This document shows positions 55,211 through 63,676 of a stretch of DNA of 64,000 nucleotides, piece by piece (position 1 is the stretch's first letter; each line of letters opens with the position of its first letter). The stretch is from positions 82,804-146,803 of the forward strand of contig NZ_FOTK01000014.1 of the NCBI RefSeq assembly GCF_900114535.1, read 5' to 3'. This stretch comes from Methylobacterium pseudosasicola. GTDB lineage: Bacteria > Pseudomonadota > Alphaproteobacteria > Rhizobiales > Beijerinckiaceae. A model generated the notes under the pieces. That model was not told where the DNA came from. It saw only the letters and a list, made by a program, of their open reading frames with translations, and did not search any database. A program made the translations under genes and the position numbers.

Positions 55211-56224
55211 CTATCGCTCCGTGAGCTTCATCTCGATCCGCCGGTTCTTGGCATAGGCGTCCTCAGTGGAGCCGGCATCCAGGGGCTGGAACTCGCCGAA
55301 GGCACCGGCCAGGAGGTGCTGGGGCGCAATGCCCTTACCGGCGAGGTACTGCACCACTGCGATGGCCCGGGCGGCCGAGAGCGCCCAGTTCGACGGGAAT
55401 TGCGCGGTGCTGATCGGCCGCGCATCGGTGTGGCCGTCGACCCGCAGGACCCAGGGCAGATCCGCCGGGATCTGCTTGGCGAGGTCGGCGATGGCCCCGG
55501 CGATCCGGTCGAGCTCGGGACCGGCCTCGGGCTTCAGGGTCGCCGAGCCGCCGGGGAACAGCACCTCGGATTGCAGCACGAAGCGATCGCCGACCACCCG
55601 GATGTCCGGGCGGTTGCCGAGGATCTGGCGCAGGCGCCCGAAGAAGTCCGAGCGGTAGCGAGCCAGCTCCTGAACCTTCTGGGCCAGGGCGACGTTTAGC
55701 CGGCTGCCGAGCTCGGCGATGCGCACCTGCGATTCCCGGTCGCGGGTCTCCGAGGCGGCGAGCGCATCCTCGAGCGCCGCGAGCTGGCGGCGCATGGCGC
55801 TGATCTGCTCGTTCAGCAGATCGACTTGAGACAAAGCGCGCTTGGTCGCGCCGCGCTCGGCCTCGAGCTGCTTGTCGAGGGCGCCCGCAGCGCCCTGGCT
55901 GACGGTCGCGGCCTCGGCCTGGGACTTGGCCTGATCGCGTTCGGCCTCGACGCCGGCCAGGGTGGTGCGGAGGCTGCGGACCTCGTCCTCCTGGTTGCGG
56001 CGGTTCGAGCGCTCCAGGGCCAGCAGGTCGGTGAGGTCGGCGATCTGGCGGTTGAGCTTGACCAGCGTGGCGTCCCGCCCGGTCAATTCCTGCGACAGGA
56101 AGAACTGCCCGACCACGAACACGGTGAGCAGAAACACCACCGCGAGCAGCAGCGTCGCCAGGGCATCGACATAGCCCGGCCAGACATTGAGGGAGCGCCG
56201 GGACCGGGCCGCCGTCGAGGCCAC
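55211..56224 (-). CDS. MotB/OmpA-like peptidoglycan-binding membrane protein
   Basis: The 337-residue protein starts with GTG at 56224, overlapping the MotA-like stop by one base. It has one membrane helix (about residues 18-45, with a conserved Asp in GYVDALATLLLAVVFLL), then a long coiled coil (about 50-190). An OmpA-like C-terminal domain follows, with PGGSATLKPEAGPELD and LRVDGHTDARPI near 262. This is the layout of MotB-like stators and related pairs in Rhizobiales that energise envelope processes. It need not be flagellar, as no other flagellar gene is near. Confidence 0.85.
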   Translation of the reverse strand: MASTAARSRRSLNVWPGYVDALATLLLAVVFLLTVFVVGQFFLSQELTGRDATLVKLNRQIADLTDLLALERSNRRNQEDEVRSLRTTLAGVEAERDQAKSQAEAATVSQGAAGALDKQLEAERGATKRALSQVDLLNEQISAMRRQLAALEDALAASETRDRESQVRIAELGSRLNVALAQKVQELARYRSDFFGRLRQILGNRPDIRVVGDRFVLQSEVLFPGGSATLKPEAGPELDRIAGAIADLAKQIPADLPWVLRVDGHTDARPISTAQFPSNWALSAARAIAVVQYLAGKGIAPQHLLAGAFGEFQPLDAGSTEDAYAKNRRIEMKLTER

Positions 56225-57201
56225 TACACCCGCTCCCGGCCCAGCCGGTCGAGCACCTGCTTCAGCTCACGCTCGCGGCTCGCCTGGGCCTCGACCCAAT
56301 CGCGGATCATCTGCTGCTCCGCGCGCATGTGCTGGACGAGACCCTGGATACCCTCGGCGAGGTTGGTCATGGCGAGCGTCGCGGCCCGGCCGCCCCCGCC
56401 CTCGGAGACGATGGCGGTGAGCCGCTCGATCGCCTCCTTGAGGTCCTGTGAACCGGCGGCCGGCCGGACCGCGCCCGACGCCGCGGTCTCGGCCACAGCC
56501 TGGCCGGAGAGCAGCCAATCCTGCAATTCGTTGTGGAAACGGGCGTGGGCCTGGCCGGCCTGCAATTCCAGGAAGCCGGTGATCAGCGACGAGGCGAGGC
56601 CGAACAGCGAGGCCGAGAAGGCCAGGCCGATGCCGGAGAGCGGCACGGCCAGGCCGGATTTCAGCTCGTCGAACATCACCCCGGCATCGCCGCCGCCGCG
56701 CATGCCCTTGATGACGCCGCCGACCGCCGAGAGCGTATCGATCAGGCCCCAGAACGTGCCGAGCAGGCCGAGCAGGATCAGGATCCCCGCGATGTAGCGC
56801 AGGATCTCCCGGTCCTCATCGAGGCGCGCTGCGATCGTGTCCAGATAGCCGGACGTACCTGGCAGGAGCGCCCCGGTTTTGCGGGCGGCAATCATCGGCG
56901 CCATCGGCGCCAACAGGGCCGGCGGCTTCTTAGCCTGGCCGCCGCTCGCCACCGCGTTGACGTAGCCGACCTCGCGGTAGAGCCGGAACACCTGCCCGAA
57001 GGCGATCAGCACCGCGATCAGCAGCACCCCGAGGATCAGCCCGTTGAGCCCCGGATTGGCCAGGAAGGCCGGGGTGATCTGCCTGAACAGGATGAAGGCC
57101 AGAAAGCCCACCAGGATCAGGAAGATCACCATCCGCCCAAGATAAATCCCGGGCCGTGCCAGCGGTTGTCTGTTCGTCTCGCCGTTATCGCGGGCGGCCA
57201 T
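56224..57201 (-). CDS. MotA/TolQ/ExbB-like proton channel protein
   Basis: The 325-residue membrane protein starts at ATG 57201 (MAARDNGETN). It has early helices (ILVGFLAFILF and GLILGVLLIAVLIAF) and a large cytoplasmic loop. The late pair of helices has LLGLLGTFWGLIDTLSAVGG near residue 160 and IGLAFSASLFGLASSLITGFLEL near 215, the proton-channel part shared with MotA/TolQ/ExbB. Downstream lies the MotB-like partner, overlapping by one base. Such stand-alone pairs are known in Rhizobiales, with roles that are not well defined. Confidence 0.85.
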   Translation of the reverse strand: MAARDNGETNRQPLARPGIYLGRMVIFLILVGFLAFILFRQITPAFLANPGLNGLILGVLLIAVLIAFGQVFRLYREVGYVNAVASGGQAKKPPALLAPMAPMIAARKTGALLPGTSGYLDTIAARLDEDREILRYIAGILILLGLLGTFWGLIDTLSAVGGVIKGMRGGGDAGVMFDELKSGLAVPLSGIGLAFSASLFGLASSLITGFLELQAGQAHARFHNELQDWLLSGQAVAETAASGAVRPAAGSQDLKEAIERLTAIVSEGGGGRAATLAMTNLAEGIQGLVQHMRAEQQMIRDWVEAQASRERELKQVLDRLGRERV

Positions 57202-57515
57202 CGGTCGCTCTAACCTGATCTCACTGTGGAACCGCCGGCAGGCGGGGTCCGTCTCGGCCACTGTGGGGGCAGCCCCGCACGCGATCAAGTCTCGCCACGG
57301 ACACGCTTGTGTGGCGTTCGCGAGGTTCGGACCGTATCACGGACATGACTGGTCACATCGCGCGCGCTCTCGCGCAGCACATGCGGACCATAGGACGTAG
57401 CGCCTGTTCGACCGCCCGGTCGCGGTGTCATGCCGCTCGATACGGTTTCGGATTGAAGCGCGCGTCCAGCGCCACCCTTGCCGTGCAGCCCGTCAGCCAA
57501 AAACCGTATGCCGGC
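57202..57515. other. Gap between the MotA-like and rluA-like genes, no feature seen
   Basis: This 314-bp region contains no supported gene or strong hairpin. It should hold the promoter of the MotA/MotB-like genes, which run leftward. Confidence 0.5.
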
Positions 57516-58190
57516 CTAGCCGCCCATCCCGGCCACCGCATCCGCGATATGCGGCGGCGGCGGCGCCTCGACGGTGATCGCGTCGCGCTTCGGGTAGAGC
57601 GGGATCGTCAGCGTCCGCGCGTGCAGATGCAGGCTGCCGCCCCGGGGGCCGCTGCCGTAGATCGAGTCTCCCAAAATCGGCCAGCCGGAGGCGGCGCAAT
57701 GGACCCGAAGCTGGTGCGTGCGGCCGGTAATCGGCTTCAGCTCCAGCCAGGTCCGGCCGTCGGCCCGGCCGAGGACGCGCCAATGGGTCAGGGCCGGGTC
57801 GCCCGCCGGGTCGGCCTTCATCCACCACGAGCGCGGATCGTCGGAGCGGCGGGCCAGCGGCAGGTTGATCTGGCCGGCTTCCGCGTTAGGGCCGCCCTCG
57901 ACCAACGCCCAGTAGGTCTTGTCCACGGCACTGCCGGAAAACAGTTTTCCCAGCCGGGCCAGTGCCTTGGCGTGGCGGCCGAGCGCGAGGCAGCCGGAGG
58001 TGTCGCGGTCGAGCCGGTGCGCGGCCTCGGGGCGGCGCGGCAAGCCGAAGCGGAGGCCGTCGAGATGGTCGGTCAGGGTCTCGCCGCCGCGCGGGCCGGG
58101 ATGGACCGGCAGGCCCGGCGGCTTGTCGATGACGAGCAGCAGGGCATCGCGGTAGAGGAGGCGGGCACCTATGTCGAAGGTGAGTGACAT
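57516..58190 (-). CDS. RluA family pseudouridine synthase
   Basis: The 224-residue protein has the RluA-type catalytic motif AAHRLDRDTSGC with the nucleophilic Asp at about residue 61. The IDKPPGLPVHPG segment near 21 and the C-terminal TGRTHQLRVH motif are also present. No S4 domain is visible, so it is the short form, likely acting on tRNA or 23S rRNA. The exact target position cannot be told. It diverges from ftsY with 57 bp between the starts. Confidence 0.9.
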   Translation of the reverse strand: MSLTFDIGARLLYRDALLLVIDKPPGLPVHPGPRGGETLTDHLDGLRFGLPRRPEAAHRLDRDTSGCLALGRHAKALARLGKLFSGSAVDKTYWALVEGGPNAEAGQINLPLARRSDDPRSWWMKADPAGDPALTHWRVLGRADGRTWLELKPITGRTHQLRVHCAASGWPILGDSIYGSGPRGGSLHLHARTLTIPLYPKRDAITVEAPPPPHIADAVAGMGG

Positions 58191-58247
58191 CCGGCCGGGC
58201 TAGTGGCTCAAGGCCGGGTGGGCAAGGTGGGGCGAGGACGCGATTTC

Positions 58248-59603
58248 ATGGCGAGCGAGGACAAGCCCGGCTGGTTTGGGCGCCTGTTCGGGCGCAAGGG
58301 CCAGGGTACGGGCGAAGGCACGGACGAGGACAAGGCGGAGACGGAGCTGCCCGCGGAGGCGCCGGCCTCGCCCTCCGAGGGCCAGCCCGACTACGCCACC
58401 GGGGCGGAGGACGTCGCCCATATCCCGCTGCCGCCCGAGGAGTCCGAGCCCCCCGTCGCCGACGTAGCCGAGGGCGCGGACCTTCAGCCGATCGCGGGCG
58501 AGGCCGAGCGGCCCCCGGCCGGCACGGCCGGGGACGACCCCGCGCACGGCGCCGACCCGGTCGATACCGGCGACGTGAACCGGGAGCCGGTGATCGCGCC
58601 GATGCCCGATATCCAGCCGGTGGATACCGCCGCCGCGCTCGCCCACGATGCCGGCGCCGGTCCGGACCGGGAGCCCGAGGCCAAGGGCTGGTGGACCCGG
58701 CTTACCTCCGGAATGAAGCGGACCTCGTCGGCGCTGACCGACCGGGTGACCGGCCTGTTCACCAAGCGCAAGCTCGACGCCAACACCCTGGAGGATCTGG
58801 AAGACGCCCTGATCCAGGCCGATTTCGGCCTGGAGACCGCGACGCGGATCTCGGACGCCGTCGGCAAGGGCCGCTACGAGAAGGGCATCTCGCCGGACGA
58901 GGTCCGGGCGATCCTGGCCACAGAGGTCGAGCGGGCGCTGGAGCCCGTGGCCGTGCCGCTCGCCATCGACGCGACGAAAAAGCCGTTCGTGATCCTCACC
59001 GTCGGCGTCAACGGCGCCGGCAAGACGACGACCTTGGGCAAGCTCGCCTCGAAGCTGCGCGCCGAGGGCCGGACCGTGATGCTGGCGGCCGGCGACACGT
59101 TCCGGGCGGCGGCGGTGGAGCAGCTCAAGGTCTGGGGCGCGCGCACCGGCACCCCGGTGGTGAGCGGCGGAGAGGGGGCCGACGCGGCCGGCCTCGCCTT
59201 CGACGCGCTCAAGCAGGCGAGCGCCGCCGGGACCGACGTGCTGCTGATCGACACCGCCGGACGGCTCCAGAACAAGGCCGGGCTGATGGCCGAGCTGGAG
59301 AAGATCGTCCGCGTGCTGCGCAAGCAGGACCCGGAGGCGCCGCACGCCACGATCCTCGTCCTCGACGCCACCGTCGGCCAGAACGCGATCTCGCAGGTGG
59401 AGCTGTTTTCCCAGGCGGCGCCGGTTTCGGGGCTGGTGATGACCAAGCTCGACGGCACGGCCCGCGGCGGCATCCTGGTGGCGCTGGCGGCCAAGTTCGG
59501 CCTGCCGGTGCACTTCATCGGCGTCGGTGAGGGCGTGGAGGATCTGGAGCCGTTCGCGGCCCGGGATTTTGCTCGGGCGATCGCCGGGCTGGAGAAGGAT
59601 TAA
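58248..59603 (+). CDS. ftsY: Signal recognition particle receptor FtsY
   Basis: FtsY is the GTPase receptor that brings SRP-bound ribosomes to the SecYEG translocon. The 451-residue protein has an acidic N-terminal A-domain of about 150 residues and then the NG domain. Within it are G1 GVNGAGKTTTLGKL near 254, G3 LLIDTAGRLQN and G4 MTKLDGTARGG. The C-terminal helix contact region ends HFIGVGEGVEDLEPF. I use ATG 58248 (MASEDKPGWFGRLFGR), preceded by GAGGA; an in-frame start at 58203 is less likely. Confidence 0.96.
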   Translation: MASEDKPGWFGRLFGRKGQGTGEGTDEDKAETELPAEAPASPSEGQPDYATGAEDVAHIPLPPEESEPPVADVAEGADLQPIAGEAERPPAGTAGDDPAHGADPVDTGDVNREPVIAPMPDIQPVDTAAALAHDAGAGPDREPEAKGWWTRLTSGMKRTSSALTDRVTGLFTKRKLDANTLEDLEDALIQADFGLETATRISDAVGKGRYEKGISPDEVRAILATEVERALEPVAVPLAIDATKKPFVILTVGVNGAGKTTTLGKLASKLRAEGRTVMLAAGDTFRAAAVEQLKVWGARTGTPVVSGGEGADAAGLAFDALKQASAAGTDVLLIDTAGRLQNKAGLMAELEKIVRVLRKQDPEAPHATILVLDATVGQNAISQVELFSQAAPVSGLVMTKLDGTARGGILVALAAKFGLPVHFIGVGEGVEDLEPFAARDFARAIAGLEKD

Positions 59604-59651
59604 AGCCTCGTCCCGAAAGGTGGTTGCCGGCTTTCGGAGAAAGACGATGAT

Positions 59652-60050
59652 TCAGGTTCCGGCGCGCAGCACGTCGGTCCGGGCGAAGTCGTCGCCCTTG
59701 AACAGGAGGGGCGCGTTCAGCGACCGGGCCAGCGCGTAGGCGAAGCAATCGCCGAAGTTCAACCCGGCCGGGTGCCGGCCCTTGCCGAAGCGAGCGAAGG
59801 CGTCGGCTGCGATCTGCGCGAGGGCGTGGTCGACGGGAACGACGGCGACCATTTCGCGGAGGAGCCAATCGTCGAGGTCGGCACGACCCGTCGTCTTCTT
59901 GCTGCTCACCATGGCGCATTCGAGATAGGTCGCGGCAGCCATCACGCGCTTCGGATAAAGCCGAATCGCTTGACTGTGGATCGCCGCGTCCGGCTCGCCG
60001 AGCAGGATCGCTATGAAGATCGACGTGTCGATGACCGCCGTAGCGCTCAT
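59652..60050 (-). CDS. vapC: VapC-type PIN-domain toxin
   Basis: The 132-residue PIN protein has an intact acidic set: Asp8 (AVIDTSIF), Glu44 (TYLECAM), Asp101 (NFGDCFAY) and Asp120/121 (FKGDDFA). It should be a Mg-dependent ribonuclease neutralised by the overlapping antitoxin. Unlike the FitB-like protein at 33885, its first aspartate is present. It lies between ftsY and yciB, which are neighbours in many relatives, so it may be an insertion. Confidence 0.9.
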   Translation of the reverse strand: MSATAVIDTSIFIAILLGEPDAAIHSQAIRLYPKRVMAAATYLECAMVSSKKTTGRADLDDWLLREMVAVVPVDHALAQIAADAFARFGKGRHPAGLNFGDCFAYALARSLNAPLLFKGDDFARTDVLRAGT

Positions 60051-60307
60051 ACCGGCAGGCCGTTCTCGTCGTAGGCGAGGATCTCCTCGATAGGCCGCGG
60101 ATCGACCTCTGCTGCGGCTTTCCAACGCTCATGCAGCAACCGCCCCGACGCGATGGCGGCGGCGCGGTCGTGCTCCCGATCCTCCTCCACTCGCGCCCGC
60201 TCCCGCCGGAGCAGCTCCAGCAACAAATCCGGCGCGGCGCGGTGGGTCGTTGCCGTGAGGTCGGCAAGCAGCGCCTCGACCTCGGCGTTGTCGATCGTGA
60301 TGGACAT
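60047..60307 (-). CDS. vapB: VapB-type antitoxin
   Basis: The 86-residue product ([21 protein letters not shown]) has a helical, acidic middle ([25 protein letters not shown]) and ends with [10 protein letters not shown]. This matches VapB-family (PSK/Rv0623-type) antitoxins. It overlaps vapC by four bases (ATGA) and precedes it, as is usual. A start slightly upstream (GTG) is possible but does not change the fold. Confidence 0.88.
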   Translation of the reverse strand: MSITIDNAEVEALLADLTATTHRAAPDLLLELLRRERARVEEDREHDRAAAIASGRLLHERWKAAAEVDPRPIEEILAYDENGLPV

Positions 60308-60394
60308 CGTGAGCCCCCCGTTCCACACAGCCCCGAAATCGCCAGCCCGGCCTCCAGCCTAACGCGAGGGCCGCATCCGAGCCAACTGACGCGC

Positions 60395-61009
60395 ATGCAG
60401 ATCGAATCCGTTCCTCCCCGCCGCCACCTGCCGCCGCTCGTGAAGCTGGCGCTGGAACTCGGGCCGCTGGTCATCTTCTTCCTGGGCAACGCCTATTCGG
60501 AAAAACTCGGCGTCGCGCCCGACCAGAAGCTGTTCGTGGCCACCGGCGTGTTCATCGCGGCGACCGTGGTGGCGCTGGCGATCCACTACGCGCTGGTGCG
60601 GCGCCTGCCGATCATGCCGCTCGTCTCCGGCGTGGTCGTGGTGGTGTTCGGCGGCCTGACGCTGGCGCTGCAGGACAAGACCTTCATCATGGTCAAGCCG
60701 ACCATCGTGAACGCGCTGTTCGGCACCGTGCTACTCGGCGGCCTCGCCTTCGGGCGCTCGCTGCTGTCGGTGGTGCTCGATTCGATGTTCAGCCTCACCG
60801 AGGAGGGCTGGCGCAAGCTCACCTTCCGCTGGGGTCTTTTTTTCTTCGTTCTGGCAGCCTTGAACGAGGTGGTGTGGCGGACCCAGACCGAGGACTTTTG
60901 GGTGAACTTCAAGGTGTTCGGCATCATGCCGCTCACCGTGCTGTTCGCCCTGGCCCAGACGCCGCTGCTCACCCGCTACGAGCGCAAGGAGCCGCAGCCG
61001 GGCGAGTGA
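60395..61009 (+). CDS. yciB: Septation protein A / YciB family inner-membrane protein
   Basis: The 204-residue protein has about five membrane helices and the YciB core. It begins [18 protein letters not shown] near residue 16, then [23 protein letters not shown] near 100. The conserved loop [25 protein letters not shown] near 140 and [20 protein letters not shown] follow. YciB (IspZ) takes part in envelope and cell division maintenance. The ATG at 60395 is the first good start after the vapB gene. It converges on ccmG. Confidence 0.94.
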   Translation: MQIESVPPRRHLPPLVKLALELGPLVIFFLGNAYSEKLGVAPDQKLFVATGVFIAATVVALAIHYALVRRLPIMPLVSGVVVVVFGGLTLALQDKTFIMVKPTIVNALFGTVLLGGLAFGRSLLSVVLDSMFSLTEEGWRKLTFRWGLFFFVLAALNEVVWRTQTEDFWVNFKVFGIMPLTVLFALAQTPLLTRYERKEPQPGE

Positions 61010-61012
61010 AGG

Positions 61013-61615
61013 TCAGCGCGCCGCGACCTTCCCGGCCGCCCGGATCCGCGTGAGCACGCTCGCATAATTGTCCGGCGTGAGGATGCCGACGAGCTTGTCG
61101 CGGATCACCCCATCCGGCCCGACCACGAAGGTCTCGGGCACGCCGTAGACGCCGAAATCGATCGCCGCGCGCCCGTCGGCATCGGCCCCGACGGCGCTGA
61201 ACGGCACGCCGTGCCGGGCCAGGAAGCGCTGGCCGGCGGCCGGGTTCGGCTCCTTGTAGTCGATGCCGACCAGCCGGATGCCGGGCTCCCGGGCGAGCCG
61301 CATCAGCATCGGGTGCTCGACCTGGCAGGGCGCGCACCACGAGGCGAACACGTTGATCACCGTGATTTGGCCCTTCAGGTCGGCGCTGGACAGGCCGGGC
61401 ACCGGGGCGTCCCCGACCTTGAGCCCCGGCACCGCCGGCAGGCTGAAGCTCGGCACCGGCTTGCCGATCATCGCGGAGGGCAGCGCCGCCGGGTCGGCGC
61501 CCGAGCGCAGGCGCAGGAACAGCACCGCGGCCAGCGCGGCAAACGCCAGCACCGGCACGATCAGCAGCAGCGAGCGGCGGACGGGGGGCGGCCGGTCCGT
61601 GATGTCGTCGCCCAT
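61013..61615 (-). CDS. ccmG: Thiol:disulfide interchange protein CcmG (DsbE)
   Basis: CcmG is the membrane-anchored periplasmic thioredoxin that reduces apocytochrome c before haem attachment. The protein has one N-terminal anchor (LLLIVPVLAFAALAAVLFL) and the active site VFASWCAPCQVEHP, with Cys94 and Cys97. The cis-proline region YGVPETFVVG and the GDLxGQ-type region are visible. The start is ATG 61615, overlapping the ccmD stop (TGATG), with GTG at 61618 as the alternative. It follows ccmC and ccmD on the same strand. Confidence 0.94.
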   Translation of the reverse strand: MGDDITDRPPPVRRSLLLIVPVLAFAALAAVLFLRLRSGADPAALPSAMIGKPVPSFSLPAVPGLKVGDAPVPGLSSADLKGQITVINVFASWCAPCQVEHPMLMRLAREPGIRLVGIDYKEPNPAAGQRFLARHGVPFSAVGADADGRAAIDFGVYGVPETFVVGPDGVIRDKLVGILTPDNYASVLTRIRAAGKVAAR

Positions 61616-61758
61616 CACCGCCGCTCCTCCCCGAAACCCTTGAGGGCGCGCCGCTGCGCCCGCCGGTCGCGGATGGCGTTGCCGATCAGGCCGGCCATGA
61701 CCAGGGCCGTAAAGGCGTAGGCGGCGACGATGAAGCCGCCGTGAGAGCCGAGATCCAT
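61615..61758 (-). CDS. ccmD: Haem exporter protein CcmD
   Basis: This short gene encodes 47 residues: MDLGSHGGFIVAAYAFTALV, one membrane helix, then a basic tail of the type IRDRRAQRRALKGFGEERR. CcmD is a tiny CcmC-CcmE partner with exactly this design (one helix and a charged end). The gene lies 10 bp after ccmC and its stop overlaps the ccmG start. The short length makes it easy to miss. I am confident because of the position and the profile. Confidence 0.85.
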   Translation of the reverse strand: MDLGSHGGFIVAAYAFTALVMAGLIGNAIRDRRAQRRALKGFGEERR

Positions 61759-61768
61759 CGGAAAAATC

Positions 61769-62566
61769 CTAGACCGGCTGCCCGACCGGCATCCCGGCGG
61801 GCTTCGGCGTGAGGCGCGGCTGGGTCCGGTCGAGGCGCTCGGCCTCGCGGATCGTCAGCGTCCGCACCCGGCGGCGCATGATCTCGGTGCGCATCGCGTA
61901 GAGGTGGAGCGTGGTGCCGCCGAGGGTGGCCGCGCCGATCATGATCAGCAGCGGGTAGAGCATCGACGGGTCGATGGTCGAGCCGCCCATGCGCAGGATC
62001 GAGGCCGGCTGGTGCAGGGTCGACCACCAGTTCACCGAGAACTTGATGATCGGCAGGTTCACCGCGCCGACGAGGGTCAGGATCGCCACGGCCCGGGCGG
62101 CCCGGTTCGGCTCCTCGAGGGTGCGCCACAGGGCGATGATGCCGCAATAGATCAGCAGCAGGATCAGCATCGAGGTCAGGCGCGCGTCCCAGACCCAGTA
62201 GGTCCCCCACATCGGTTTGCCCCAGAGCGAGCCGGTGACGAGGCAGATCAGCGTGAAGGCCGCCCCGATCGGCGCGGCGGCGCGCTGGGCGACGTCGGCC
62301 AGGGGATGGCGCCAGACCAGGGTGCCGATCGCCGACAGGCTCATGGCGCCGTAGAAGAACACCCCGAGCCAGGCCGCCGGGACGTGGATGTACATGATCC
62401 GCACGGTCTCGCCCTGCTGGTAGTCGGGCGGCACGACGAAGAAGGTCAGGTACAGCCCCAGGCCGACGAGGCCCACGGACAGGGCGGCGAGCCACGGCAC
62501 CAGGGCGCCGGACCAGCGCATGAAGTGGCTGGGATTCGACAGGCGGGTCCAGAGGGAAGGCGTCAT
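61769..62566 (-). CDS. ccmC: Haem exporter membrane protein CcmC
   Basis: CcmC brings haem to CcmE in cytochrome c maturation. The 265-residue protein has six membrane helices, and the haem-handling motif WGTYWVWDARLTS (near residue 119, the family WWD-type WGxxWxWD) is present. Two conserved histidines lie in the periplasmic loops (YIHVPAAWLGV and SVNWWSTLHQPAS). The start ATG 62566 (MTPSLWTRLSNPSHF) is well defined. The genes ccmA, ccmB and ccmE are not in the window. Confidence 0.95.
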   Translation of the reverse strand: MTPSLWTRLSNPSHFMRWSGALVPWLAALSVGLVGLGLYLTFFVVPPDYQQGETVRIMYIHVPAAWLGVFFYGAMSLSAIGTLVWRHPLADVAQRAAAPIGAAFTLICLVTGSLWGKPMWGTYWVWDARLTSMLILLLIYCGIIALWRTLEEPNRAARAVAILTLVGAVNLPIIKFSVNWWSTLHQPASILRMGGSTIDPSMLYPLLIMIGAATLGGTTLHLYAMRTEIMRRRVRTLTIREAERLDRTQPRLTPKPAGMPVGQPV

Positions 62567-62657
62567 CGCGGCTCGGTCTCGGACAGCGTCCCGGCGGTCC
62601 GGTCTCGGTCGCGTCATCGCGTCCGAAAAGCCGTCCTCCACCTTTTCTGGACGAGCT

Positions 62658-63172
62658 TTAGCGCAGGGTGCGGTGCAGCAACAATGCGGCCATTCTCCGC
62701 CGATACTGCATCGGCGTGCACCGCATCCGCCGGCGAAAGGCGGTGCGGAACGCAGTCTCGGACTCGTAGCCGACGGCATAGGCGATGTCGGCGACGCCCT
62801 CATTTGAGCGCCGTAGACGGTCGGCGGCGAGCTGCATCCGCCAGCCGGCGAGATAGGCCAGCGGCGGCTGCCCGACCACCGCCCGGAACCGGTCCGCGAA
62901 CGTCGTCCGGGACATGCCCGCGCGCCCGGCCAGCTCCGCCAGGCTCCAGCGCCGGGCGGGCTCGGCATGCAGGGCCCCGAGCGCCCGCGTCAGCCGCGGA
63001 TCGGCGAGCGCTCCGAGCCAGCCCGCCGGCCGCTCGGAGGCGAGCCAGAGCCGCAGCACCTGCAGCAGCATGATCTGCGCGAGATGGTAGGCCATCAGGG
63101 CGCCGCCCGGCGCGCCCTGGCGCAGCTCGACGGCCAGCTGGTCCAGCGCCACCTGACCCGGGCCGAGATGAT
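62658..63172 (-). pseudogene. AraC family regulator, 5'-truncated remnant
   Basis: The minus-strand frame retains the C-terminal half of an AraC/cupin_6 regulator. It ends with the two helix-turn-helix motifs (RRWSLAELAGRAGMSRTTFADRFRAVVG, then NEGVADIAYAVGYESETAFRTAFRRRM). Its start and most of the sensor domain are missing: family-like sequence stops near 63172 at LGPGQVALDQLAVELRQG. To the right the opposite strand encodes the C-terminal end of an SDR enzyme, so the two remnants meet at a deletion point. Confidence 0.75.
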
Positions 63173-63440
63173 CGCGCAGGGCTGGCTCGACGCGCAGGGC
63201 GCCCCGGTGGATCCGACCTTCAAGACGCCGGCTGAGGGCGCCGCCACCCAGGTCTGGGCGGCGACCGCCCAGCTCCTCGACGGCCTCGGCGGCCTCTATT
63301 GCGAGGATTGCGATGTGGCCGTGCGGGCGGAGACGGCGGAGGAGCCGTTCGTCGGCGTCAAGGCGTATGCGGTGGATCCCGGAGAGGCCGAGCGGTTGTG
63401 GGCTCTGTCCGTCGCGCTGACGGGGACCGAGTTTGTTTGA
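63163..63440 (+). pseudogene. Short-chain dehydrogenase, C-terminal remnant
   Basis: The frame from 63163 to a stop at 63440 encodes the C-terminal end of an SDR oxidoreductase. RAEMIAQGWLDAQGAPVDP comes first, then FKTPAEGAATQVWAATAQLL and GLGGLYCEDCDVAV. The end EAERLWALSVALTG matches this subgroup. The cofactor-binding and catalytic parts are missing. It abuts the truncated AraC gene on the other strand, with overlap of only a few bases, as expected from a single deletion joining two divergent genes. Confidence 0.75.
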
Positions 63441-63676
63441 GATACCGGTTGTCCCGTTTGGTGATCCCGTCCTGTGACCCGAACCACATTCACGCGGCTG
63501 AGCGATGATGGGGACCTCGCTCGGCGCATCGCGCCCTGGCACACCGATACCGAACGCCACAGCCCATAGAAGTGGCGAAGGCAGGTCGCGAAGCCCTCGA
63601 TCCGGCGTCACCAAATTCCAGGGCATGGACGACGCGCCCAATGACGCCCTCGAGCGTTTGCGTGCCAGTCGTCCAC

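Noticed and set aside
55211..57201. Possible Zorya-type defence (ZorA/ZorB) pair
   Set aside because: ZorAB are MotAB-like, but no ZorC/D or ZorE-type gene lies beside the pair, and the MotA-like protein has no very long coiled tail. An ordinary envelope pair is more likely.
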